Assembly (NCBI GenBank): GCA_016292335.1
Contig: JAECRX010000096.1
Location: 1 to 10,023, forward strand
Reading direction: 5' to 3'
Length of the DNA: 10,023 nt
Source of the DNA: Candidatus Sifarchaeum subterraneum
GTDB taxonomy: Archaea > Asgardarchaeota > Sifarchaeia > Sifarchaeales > Sifarchaeaceae
Shown: one piece after another, positions 1 to 6,447 of the stretch
Layout: every line of letters starts with the position of its first letter
Numbering within the stretch: the first letter of the stretch is position 1
Notes under the pieces: model-generated
Told to the model about the DNA's origin: nothing
Seen by the model: the letters and a program-made list of their open reading frames with translations, nothing else
Database searches by the model: none
Translations under genes and position numbers: made by a program

Positions 1-143
1 ATTGAGCTGAGGTAACACTCGCCAATTCTTTACTTTAATCACAGATAATTCAGGGCAGGAACTGCCCGTAGCGCCTGTTGGACACGCTCCATGAGGAGAT
101 GGATGAATCAGGAAGCCCCATCCGAAAGGTTGGGGTAGTTCAC
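1..143 (+). mobile_element. Right-end remnant of an IS605/IS1341-type (tnpB) element, copy 1
   Basis: In the frame ending with TGA at 92-94 the sequence reads TRQFFTLITDNSGQELPV followed by APVGHAP, which resembles the C-terminal tail of archaeal TnpB proteins. The stop is followed by GATGAATCAGGAAG, a hairpin and TAGTTCAC, the usual layout of the right end of these elements. A TGA at 8-10 interrupts this frame, so either tnpB is decayed or a frameshift joins it to frame 1 (IELR at 1-12). The body of tnpB, if it exists, lies left of the window. The element boundary (TTCAC, 139-143) is five bases beyond the sufB stop codon. A near copy lies at 3866-3993 on the opposite strand. The family assignment rests on recalled family features, not on a search. 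Confidence 0.65.
50..143 (+). ncRNA. omegaRNA-like (reRNA) scaffold, copy 1
   Basis: TnpB nucleases use an RNA that overlaps the 3' end of tnpB and the element's right end, with the guide lying just outside the element. This segment has that architecture. A 6-bp stem (GGGCAG 53-58 with CTGCCC 62-67, loop GAA) is followed by the conserved CTGTTGGACA and GATGGATGAATCAGGAAG, then an 8-position stem (116-123 with 128-135, one T-T mismatch, GAAA tetraloop) and TAGTTCAC. The copy at 3866-3959 aligns without gaps over all 94 bases. The guide position here would be 144-163, which runs into the sufB 3' end. Whether it is transcribed is unknown. Confidence 0.55.
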
Positions 144-148
144 AGAAG

Positions 149-1390
149 CTAAAGCATATACTTCTCGCCAGCCACTAATGCTTTGTCTAAATGTACCTGA
201 AGCTCTGGAGGTAAACCTTCAATTTTAACGTCTAAAAAGCCACGTACAATTGAAGCTATTGCTTCTTCTTCAGACAATCCTCTAGCCATTAGGTATTCTA
301 TCTCTTCTTGATCAATCTTCCCTACTGAAGCCTCATGTGACAAATCCACATCTGGATGACGTCCATCAAGTTCTGGGATTGCATGAATTATACCTGTTTC
401 ACCTAAAATTAGTCCTTGGCATTCTAAATGTGCTTTGATTTGAGGTGCTTCACCTATGAGGTGACCTCGTGCCCATATCTTTCCTCCTTTAGCAATAGCC
501 CTTGACATGACTTCTGCCCGAGAATTAGGAGCTTTTAGAACGGCTCTTCCCCCTACATCTAACAATGAATTGGGAGTAGCCAATAAAATACTGTTTAGAC
601 GAGTAACAGCATTTTTCCCCTCTAGAGTGACTTTAGGATACATTTGAAGCGATTTAACGGGTTGTACACAGATATAATTTGAAAGAAAAAGGCCTCCTTC
701 TTCAACAATAGCAGCAGATCTTGGACGTACTTCAATTTTTTCTTCCCAGTTATGGATCATAGTGAAAGTTAATTTAGCTCCCTTTTTGACATAAAACTCG
801 GAAATGCCAACATGAAGTGCTGATTTGACGTGAGATCCTACGGCGCATCCAGTAATTATATGCAACTCCGAACCTTCTTCAACAATGATAATATTGTGCA
901 CATTTTGTGCTATACCATCTTGAGATAAATAGAGACAAGCCTGAATGGGATAGATGGACTTAACACCGGGAAGAGCACGTAAGAAGTATCCTTTGGTCCA
1001 TTTTCGTTCCGCTTGGCTGGTATATTTGTCTGCGTCAACAGGAACGGCTTTCCACCAGTATTTCTCTCTAACCCAGTCATACTTTTTCAAGGCTTCTTCA
1101 GTATCTAAAACTTCAAGACCCTCTTGATATACTTGTCTACATACTATCGAGTGGTCCATTTGCACAAAAGTACCAGAACGATTTCTTTCTTGAGGGTCAA
1201 CACCAGCAAGAAGCAATCTCTTTTGTTCATCTGTAGAAAGAGAGGTCAAATCAATCAAAGGGAGATCTTCTACTTGATCAGAATAATCTAACAGATTAAT
1301 GTCAGGACCTAAACCTGCTTTCTTATCCTTGGCTTGTTCCGCTTTAGCCCTTAATTCTTTTATTGTTAAATGGGAATTTGAAGTTGACAT
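149..1390 (-). CDS. sufB: SufB/SmsB-type Fe-S cluster assembly scaffold protein
   Basis: This is the scaffold subunit that assembles iron-sulfur clusters together with the SufC ATPase in the cytoplasm. It is 413 residues, the short archaeal SufB/SufD type (SMS system), rather than the roughly 490 residues of bacterial SufB. The C-terminal core is clear: RAIAKGGKIWARGHLIGE near 297-314, then HLECQGLIL, HAIPELDGRHPDVDLSHEAS and a helical tail with EEIEYLMARGL. Cys324 in ECQG aligns with E. coli SufB Cys405, and His352-Glu353 in SHEAS with His433-Glu434, the residues linked to cluster building, so it looks functional. The ATG at 1390 is preferred because GAGGAG lies eight bases upstream; an in-frame GTG at 1399 overlaps that ribosome-binding site. 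The start overlaps the end of sufC by 25 bases, implying translational coupling. It ends with TAG, directly beside the tnpB right end. Confidence 0.92.
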   Translation of the reverse strand: MSTSNSHLTIKELRAKAEQAKDKKAGLGPDINLLDYSDQVEDLPLIDLTSLSTDEQKRLLLAGVDPQERNRSGTFVQMDHSIVCRQVYQEGLEVLDTEEALKKYDWVREKYWWKAVPVDADKYTSQAERKWTKGYFLRALPGVKSIYPIQACLYLSQDGIAQNVHNIIIVEEGSELHIITGCAVGSHVKSALHVGISEFYVKKGAKLTFTMIHNWEEKIEVRPRSAAIVEEGGLFLSNYICVQPVKSLQMYPKVTLEGKNAVTRLNSILLATPNSLLDVGGRAVLKAPNSRAEVMSRAIAKGGKIWARGHLIGEAPQIKAHLECQGLILGETGIIHAIPELDGRHPDVDLSHEASVGKIDQEEIEYLMARGLSEEEAIASIVRGFLDVKIEGLPPELQVHLDKALVAGEKYML

Positions 1391-2124
1391 GCAATACACT
1401 CCTCATAACCTAATTTTCGGATAGTATCCAGTAACTCGTGAGGCTGTCCACTGCACCCAATGGATCCCTCACACATAACATATCCCTTGTCTGCATTCAC
1501 ATAATCAAGGATGTAACCTGTATGAGAAATAATTAGACTGGACTTCTTAGGACGTAATCTCCTTTCTTTACAGCTTATATCTTTTTCCAACAAACAATTT
1601 ATTGCCTCGCCAATTAAGGCAATATTTTCCAGATCCACCCCTGATTCAGGTTCATCTAGGAGAACTAAATCAGGATTTTGAGCTAAAAGTTGTAAAAGCT
1701 CTGTTCGTTTAAGCTCGCCCCCAGAAAACCCATAATTTATATCACGGTCTAAAAACCCCTCTAAATTTAAATTAGAGGCAATTTCATCAATGTTTGCCGT
1801 TTCATCAGAGCAGAGATTTGCCAATTCAGCCATTTTGCGGGTTTTCAAACCTCTAATGGTTGGTGGGCGCTGAAAAGAAATTCCAATGCCCCTTTTTGCC
1901 CGTTCGTGGGGAGGTAAATGTGTTATATCCTCTCCTTTGAGGAAAATTTTCCCTTCTAAAACTCGGTAATTTGGGAACCCCATAATCGTCATCAGCAAAG
2001 TCGTTTTCCCGGATCCGTTGGGACCAAAAAGAACGTGGATTTCTCCTTCTTCTATCTCCAAGTTAATATCATGCAGAATTTCTTTTTCTCCAATGTTTAC
2101 TCGAAGATTTTCTATCCGTAGCAA
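1366..2124 (-). CDS. sufC: SufC/SmsC Fe-S assembly ABC-type ATPase
   Basis: This is the cytoplasmic ABC ATPase that binds SufB and drives cluster assembly; it is not a membrane transporter. All nucleotide-binding motifs are visible in 252 residues: Walker A GPNGSGKTT at 35-43, Q-loop Gln85, signature FSGGELKR at 133-140, Walker B LVLLDEPE at 153-160, D-loop SGVD at 161-164 and the switch His201. GISFQRPPTIRGLK is typical of SufC. The TTG start at 2124-2122 is supported by GAGGG six bases upstream. It is the first gene of a two-gene operon with sufB, without sufS, sufU or sufE nearby, the arrangement known in many anaerobic archaea. The C-terminal codons (CQLQIPI) overlap the sufB start. Transcription probably starts near the TATA-like sequence at about 2240-2250, leaving a leader of up to 100 bases with a palindrome at 2177-2188. 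Confidence 0.95.
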   Translation of the reverse strand: MLRIENLRVNIGEKEILHDINLEIEEGEIHVLFGPNGSGKTTLLMTIMGFPNYRVLEGKIFLKGEDITHLPPHERAKRGIGISFQRPPTIRGLKTRKMAELANLCSDETANIDEIASNLNLEGFLDRDINYGFSGGELKRTELLQLLAQNPDLVLLDEPESGVDLENIALIGEAINCLLEKDISCKERRLRPKKSSLIISHTGYILDYVNADKGYVMCEGSIGCSGQPHELLDTIRKLGYEECIACQLQIPI

Positions 2125-2176
2125 ATTTATCCCTCTTTTTATTCACGGTTATTTGTTCAAACATTCAAATGAGCGC

Positions 2177-2188
2177 GATTTGCAAATC
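2177..2188. promoter_or_regulatory. Perfect 12-bp palindrome upstream of sufC
   Basis: GATTTGCAAATC is a perfect inverted repeat about 55 bases upstream of the sufC start, downstream of the likely promoter for that gene. A dimeric regulator could bind here, for instance one sensing iron or redox state. No regulator is identified and a chance palindrome is possible in such AT-rich DNA. Confidence 0.3.
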
Positions 2189-2242
2189 TAACAAAAAGTA
2201 ATCTGTTTACTTCTTGGCATTCCAACCTTTCAAAGTATTTAA

Positions 2243-2251
2243 TTATAAAAA
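2243..2251 (+). promoter_or_regulatory. Archaeal TATA box, possibly bidirectional
   Basis: TTATAAAAA matches the archaeal TATA consensus. Archaeal transcripts start about 26 bases downstream of the box centre, which on the + strand is 2272-2275, exactly where the long inverted repeat at 2275-2373 begins. Read on the - strand the same AT-rich block (TTTTTATAATTAAATAC) could serve sufC. No convincing purine-rich BRE is seen on the + strand side. Confidence 0.45.
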
Positions 2252-2274
2252 ACTTTTTTAGAGGAAAAATATTA

Positions 2275-2373
2275 TATGAATATGGTGGGAGATGTTAGAG
2301 CCGTCCCAATCTGAGGCTTATTAATTAAGCGATGCTGAACTCGCGACAGGTAGTTGATCCCACTATTTTCATA
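2275..2373 (+). ncRNA. Candidate small structured RNA (99-base inverted repeat), family unknown
   Basis: The arms at 2275-2290 (TATGAATATGGTGGGA) and 2358-2373 (TCCCACTATTTTCATA) pair over 16 positions with only one T-T mismatch and one G-T pair. The G-T pair is tolerated only if the RNA is read on the + strand; the - strand would give A-C. Inside the arms are GCTTA/TAAGC (2316-2320 with 2325-2329), the alternative pairings AGCC/GGCT (2300-2303 with 2315-2318) and GCGA/TCGC (2329-2332 with 2341-2344), and two CTGA motifs (2311, 2335). A TATA box sits at the right distance upstream and a terminator-like hairpin follows at 2414. It has no T-arm (GTTCRA), so it is not a normal tRNA, and I do not recognise a riboswitch. 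A short guide RNA or a miniature transposon with 16-bp ends remain possible. Confidence 0.4.
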
Positions 2374-2413
2374 CTTCTTTGATTTCTCTCAACCATCCAC
2401 TGAAATATTGCTG

Positions 2414-2442
2414 ATACACAACTTCGTTTTGTGTATTTTATT
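2414..2442 (+). terminator. Hairpin with T-rich tail after the inverted repeat
   Basis: ATACACAA (2414-2421) pairs perfectly with TTGTGTAT (2429-2436) around a 7-base loop and is followed by TTTATT. It stands between the inverted repeat and the nucleotidyltransferase gene, so it could end a short + strand transcript that starts near 2274. Archaeal terminators need mainly the T-run, so the hairpin is suggestive only. Confidence 0.35.
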
Positions 2443-2550
2443 GAACTTAATTTAAAAAACTCAAAGAATAATTCATAATCAGATATTTAGATTAAAATAA
2501 AACTTAAAGATTAAAATTCTTGATGATAAAAATCTACGGAGGGGTATAGT

Positions 2551-3822
2551 TTGAAAGCTCTCATCCTAGCTGCTGGTATGGGTACAAGGTTACTGCCACT
2601 TACTGAAAATCACCCCAAACCCATGATGAAGATTTGTGGTAAACCCATTTTAGAACATGTCATTGAAAAACTCAAACTCTTAGGCTTAAGTGAATTAATA
2701 ATTGTTGTTGGCTATCAGAAAGAGAAAATTATGGATTATTTTGGGTCGGGGTATGATTTAAATGTTGAAATAAAGTATCTTGTTCAAGAACCACCGTGGA
2801 CCTCTTCCTCTTCAGCAGTATTAACAGCCAAAGATGAACTTTCTGGAGAGGCAGAATTTGTTTTGGTTCACTGTGACTTTTTTGCAAATGAAAAATTGAT
2901 CGAAAGAACCATTACAACCTATCGTGAAACAGACGCAGATGCTGTCATTGCACTCACTTTGGCTGAAGATCCTTCACGTTTTGGCGTGGCGGATATTGAT
3001 GAGATTGGCAAAATTAGAAGAATTATTGAAAAACCTCCTCCCGGAACAGAACCATCTAAATTTGTCATATCCAGCGTATACGTATTCACCCCAGAATTTT
3101 TTTCTTTCTTGGAAAAAGTAAGAGAGTTTGACAAATCAATACAAGCTATGCTGGAAAATGGAAAATCGATTTTTGGAGCTGTCTACGAAGATATTTGGGT
3201 TGATGTCGAATATCCATGGGATCTTTTAATGGCAAATAGACTTGTACTTGAAGAAGTTTTAAAAGAGGGAAGCTATATTAGCCGAAACGTTGATATTGAA
3301 AAAGGAGCAACAGTAGAAGGACCTCTATGGATTTCTGAAGGTGTAAGAATACAAAGTGGCGCTTCGATTTTAGGGCCTGTTTTTTTAGGAAAAGACACGT
3401 TCATAGGAAACAATGCCCTCGTTAGACAATTTACAAGTGTTGGAAATAACGTAACGGTTGGTTTCGGAGTTGAGGTAAAGAACAGTTTGATTTTTGATAA
3501 TACCATTTTATCTCGTCTTTCTTTTGTAGGAGATAGTATTGTAGGGGAAAATGCAACAATTGGTGCGGGTACCACCTTTTATAATTACGATTACGGTGAA
3601 AGCATAAAAATGGAAGTAGATCATAACATTATTGACACTGGATTAACTCATTTCGGTTCTGTTGTTGGAGATAATGTCAAAATGGGCATCAATTGCAGTA
3701 TAGCCCCGGGGAAGAGAATAGGTTCTAATTCAATTATTTCACACGGTGTAATTGTCGATAGAAATGTAGAACCCAATAAATTTGTTCATGTAGAACAAAA
3801 AATTTCAATGTCAGATTTGTAA
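2551..3822 (+). CDS. Bifunctional GlmU-like sugar-1-phosphate nucleotidylyltransferase
   Basis: It transfers a nucleotide to a sugar-1-phosphate, giving an activated sugar (UDP-GlcNAc- or dTDP/UDP-glucose-like) for glycoconjugate synthesis in the cytoplasm. Residues 1-235 form the Rossmann-type domain with LAAGMGTRLLP at 6-16, the PKP motif at 22-24, FGVADID at 134-140, IEKP at 159-162 and WVDVEYPWDLL near 216-226. From about 240 to 415 hexapeptide repeats (such as SVGNNVTVGFG and IVGENATIGAG) predict a left-handed beta-helix acyltransferase domain, as in archaeal proteins of the Sulfolobus ST0452 type. The TTG start has GGAGGGG at 2538-2544, six bases away. Two substrate-loop positions are atypical: WTSSSSAV (83-90) replaces the usual G-T-A segment, and VHCDF (106-110) replaces the usual GD. 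The exact sugar and nucleotide are not readable from the sequence. It appears monocistronic. Confidence 0.88.
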   Translation: MKALILAAGMGTRLLPLTENHPKPMMKICGKPILEHVIEKLKLLGLSELIIVVGYQKEKIMDYFGSGYDLNVEIKYLVQEPPWTSSSSAVLTAKDELSGEAEFVLVHCDFFANEKLIERTITTYRETDADAVIALTLAEDPSRFGVADIDEIGKIRRIIEKPPPGTEPSKFVISSVYVFTPEFFSFLEKVREFDKSIQAMLENGKSIFGAVYEDIWVDVEYPWDLLMANRLVLEEVLKEGSYISRNVDIEKGATVEGPLWISEGVRIQSGASILGPVFLGKDTFIGNNALVRQFTSVGNNVTVGFGVEVKNSLIFDNTILSRLSFVGDSIVGENATIGAGTTFYNYDYGESIKMEVDHNIIDTGLTHFGSVVGDNVKMGINCSIAPGKRIGSNSIISHGVIVDRNVEPNKFVHVEQKISMSDL

Positions 3823-3865
3823 ACTATGTTCAAGAAAGTTTTTACATATTAAAAGGGATATTGAT

Positions 3866-3959
3866 GTGAACTACCACTCAACTCGTTGAGTGACTTCCTG
3901 ATTCATCCATCTTCAGACTGAGCATGTCCAACAGACTCTACGGGCAGTAACTGCCCTGA
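3866..3959 (-). ncRNA. omegaRNA-like (reRNA) scaffold, copy 2
   Basis: It aligns without gaps to 50-143. The first stem is GGGCAG/CTGCCC with loop TTA instead of GAA. The terminal hairpin (3874-3893) has a stem of quite different sequence, TCACTCAA paired with TTGAGTGG around a CGAG loop: seven Watson-Crick pairs and one G-U. It thus keeps the same length and shape as copy 1 while changing most bases. The guide position would be 3865 down to 3846 (ATCAATATCCCTTTTAATAT), in the spacer after the nucleotidyltransferase gene. Expression is not known. Confidence 0.55.
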
Positions 3960-3993
3960 ATATGATTGTTGTTTAAAGATTTGGCGCTAGCAT
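3866..3993 (-). mobile_element. Right-end remnant of an IS605/IS1341-type (tnpB) element, copy 2
   Basis: Read on the - strand, this begins near CGCCAAATCTTTA (matching copy 1 at 20-32) and encodes QIFKQQSYSGQLLPVESV then GHAQSEDG before TGA, again like a TnpB C-terminus. GATGAATCAGGAAG, a hairpin and TAGTTCAC follow, with the element boundary at 3866. No tnpB body is present: tmcA begins at 4018, so this is a solo end. It fills most of the gap between the nucleotidyltransferase gene and tmcA. The TTTAAA at 3972-3977, a possible TATA element for tmcA, lies inside the remnant. Confidence 0.65.
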
Positions 3994-4017
3994 TAGTAAG
4001 AGAGGGGAAGAAAATTT

Positions 4018-6447
4018 TTGAATATTTTTTCTGAAGATAGAAAAACAGATTCCAAAACTTTTTGGAATCGCGATTTTTTACTTCAACTTGATAACTTAGT
4101 TGTTGAAGAAGTAAAAAAAGCCATTGAAAATCATTTTAGAATTATGTATGTTTTTTCTTCTGAGGATAGTTCAAATAGATTTGAAATTTCAAAAAGGTGT
4201 CTACTCAAATTTAAGGAATTATGTGAAAAATTCGGAAAAACCTCTATAAAAACACTTTTTGTTACCAATACTTTTAAAAAAAGATATATAGATAAATTCA
4301 TAAATGAAATCCGCTTTTTTGATAAAATAGATTTTGAAATTATTCTTTTTCGAGATACAAAACATATAATGGGACAAACATATGATTTTTTGTTTTTAGA
4401 TCTTTCTCAGCAATTAAATCCAAATGATCTTGGCAGAATTATAGAAACAGTCCAAGGAGGAGGTGTAATATTAATTTTAGCACCTTCTCTAGAAACATGG
4501 CAAAATATGAGAACTGAACTTCACAAAAAATTTATAACTCCCCCTTACACACTCAACGACATTTTTAACAGGTTTAATTCTAGGTTTATAAGGAAAATAA
4601 TAGAGCATGATGGAATACATGTGATTGATGTTGATAAGCAAGCAATTATTGAAAAAAAATATACGAAAAAATGTCGAAAACAACCAAAACTGAACATTCC
4701 AAGCGAAATTAGGCTAGCAAAAGAGGTATACCATCTTGCGGCGACTAATAGTCAGATAAAAGCAATAAATACTTTCGAAAATCTAATTTCAAAAGATAAA
4801 AAGAAATCTGTTATCGTCATGACAGCAAATCGAGGAAGAGGAAAATCTGCAGCAATTGGCATTGGAATTGCAGGAATTGCAGATTATCTAATCAAAAAAA
4901 AGAAAAAAAAAAGAGTTAAAGTTGATATAACTTCACCTGAAATCGAAAATGTCCAAACACTTTTTGAATTCGCTTCGAAATGTCTAAAAAAATTGAGTTA
5001 TGAAGTCCACAAAAGAATGAAACAGAAAAATGTATATGAAATTAATTCAAAAAGAATCAATTTTTCGTTTAAAACCCCAATGAAAGTTATTGATTCAAGA
5101 TCTGACTTTATAGCAGTTGATGAATCAGCAGGCGTTCCGATTCCAGTTTTGACTTCAATTTTAACCACATCTAAGGGAGTTATCTATTCGAGTACAGTTC
5201 ACGGTTACGAAGGAGCAGGAAGAAATTTTTCAATTCGTTTTTTAAACAGCTTAAGAAGCATGAAAGGGTTAAATATTTTTGAAATAGAACTTGTTGAACC
5301 AATAAGATATTCCGAAAATGATCCGATAGAAGCTTGGCTTTATGATACGCTTTTGCTCGATGCGGAAACAGAAGATCTTTCAAGAAAGGACTTGCAAGAA
5401 ATCCAATCGTTATCAGTAAAGTTGGAAAAAGCGGATCTAGATCAATGGTTCTTAGATAAAAACCAAGAAAGCAATCTCAAAAAATTTGTTGGAGTATATA
5501 TCTATGCACATTATCGAAACAATCCCAATGATGTGGCTATGTTGGCGGACAGTCCGCATCATGAAGCATGGGTTCTAAAAACATCAAGTGAAAAAATTGT
5601 AAATGCAATACAAACAGCACAGGAAGGATCACTTGATAAAAATACAATTGAAGAAATGATAAAGGGACTAGATCTCCCGGGAAACATAATTCCATCGATG
5701 ACGACTAGATACTTTCAAGATAGCGAATTTCCAAAATTAAAGGGATTACGAATCGTCAGAATCGCCACACATCCAAAAGTAATGAGTATGGGGTTAGGAA
5801 GTAAGGCTATTCACTTTCTCATCGAAAAAGCAATTAAAAGAAAAATAGATTGGATTGGAGCCTGTTTTGAAGTAAATGAGAAATTAATGAAATTTTGGTT
5901 CAAAAACGAGTTTCTACCAATACATATCAGTCCCTCAAGAAGTCCTGTGAGCGGTGAGTATTCAATAATAGTGATAAAACCATTATCCGAAAAGGCCAAA
6001 AAATTGGTAAATATTCTTTGTGGTGAGTTCAAAATAAAGTTTGTAGAATGGGCGAGAGATCTGCTTTTTGATATGAATCCGATTCAAGTTTTAATAATAC
6101 TTGAAACACTCCAGAAAATCGAACCAACCTTGGATTTTCAACCTAGATTATCTGAAGGGCAAATCAAAAGATTAAAAGCATATTGTAAAAAAATTATTAA
6201 TTTTGAAATGACAGACGGATCTAAGGAGATTGCTAGAGCGTATTTTCTCGACCCATTTGAAAAACCAAATATTTCGGAAGGACAAAAGCTTCTTCTAATT
6301 TCAAGATGCTTGCAGGGAAGAAATATTTTTCAAACCACGGAAAAATTGAAAATTGATATTCAAAGAGCCATGGGTATGCTTAGAAAGGCCATTAAAAAAT
6401 TGTTAAAGTATTACGTGAACAATAGAAAAAATAGAATGACATCGTAG
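4018..6447 (+). CDS. tmcA: tRNA(Met) cytidine acetyltransferase TmcA (RNA acetylase)
   Basis: TmcA (NAT10/Kre33 family) makes N4-acetylcytidine in RNA using acetyl-CoA and ATP. At 809 residues it has the family's usual size. An N-terminal domain (about 1-210) precedes the RecD-like helicase module, with Walker A NRGRGKSAA at 271-279 and Walker B FIAVDESAG at 364-372. The GNAT acetyltransferase domain follows, with the strand RIVRIATHP at 578-586, the acetyl-CoA loop MGLGS at 591-595 and FEVNEKLMKFWFKN near 617-630. The remaining C-terminus is the tRNA-binding region. The usual glutamine or arginine before the acetyl-CoA loop is Met589. The TTG start at 4018 has AGAGGGG at 4001-4007; no better start is seen. 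It is a single gene between a tnpB remnant and a relic region. A lysine run (303-309) comes from an A-rich tract at 4893-4911 that is prone to sequencing slips. The TAG stop is followed by 55 further open codons in frame. Confidence 0.93.
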   Translation: MNIFSEDRKTDSKTFWNRDFLLQLDNLVVEEVKKAIENHFRIMYVFSSEDSSNRFEISKRCLLKFKELCEKFGKTSIKTLFVTNTFKKRYIDKFINEIRFFDKIDFEIILFRDTKHIMGQTYDFLFLDLSQQLNPNDLGRIIETVQGGGVILILAPSLETWQNMRTELHKKFITPPYTLNDIFNRFNSRFIRKIIEHDGIHVIDVDKQAIIEKKYTKKCRKQPKLNIPSEIRLAKEVYHLAATNSQIKAINTFENLISKDKKKSVIVMTANRGRGKSAAIGIGIAGIADYLIKKKKKKRVKVDITSPEIENVQTLFEFASKCLKKLSYEVHKRMKQKNVYEINSKRINFSFKTPMKVIDSRSDFIAVDESAGVPIPVLTSILTTSKGVIYSSTVHGYEGAGRNFSIRFLNSLRSMKGLNIFEIELVEPIRYSENDPIEAWLYDTLLLDAETEDLSRKDLQEIQSLSVKLEKADLDQWFLDKNQESNLKKFVGVYIYAHYRNNPNDVAMLADSPHHEAWVLKTSSEKIVNAIQTAQEGSLDKNTIEEMIKGLDLPGNIIPSMTTRYFQDSEFPKLKGLRIVRIATHPKVMSMGLGSKAIHFLIEKAIKRKIDWIGACFEVNEKLMKFWFKNEFLPIHISPSRSPVSGEYSIIVIKPLSEKAKKLVNILCGEFKIKFVEWARDLLFDMNPIQVLIILETLQKIEPTLDFQPRLSEGQIKRLKAYCKKIINFEMTDGSKEIARAYFLDPFEKPNISEGQKLLLISRCLQGRNIFQTTEKLKIDIQRAMGMLRKAIKKLLKYYVNNRKNRMTS

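Noticed and set aside
2275..2373. tRNA gene
   Set aside because: A long closing helix and cloverleaf-like inner hairpins are present, but there is no GTTCRA T-loop, no proper anticodon arm and the closing helix is far longer than seven pairs, on either strand.
2275..2373. H/ACA guide RNA
   Set aside because: The kink-turn and two-sided pocket can be drawn only with several mismatches, and no ACA box follows the closing helix on the + strand. Kept as an alternative, not a call.
1..3993. Composite transposon formed by the two inverted tnpB tails
   Set aside because: IS605-type elements move as single strands using unlike left and right ends, and no left ends or target duplications are seen. 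The enclosed genes are core housekeeping genes.
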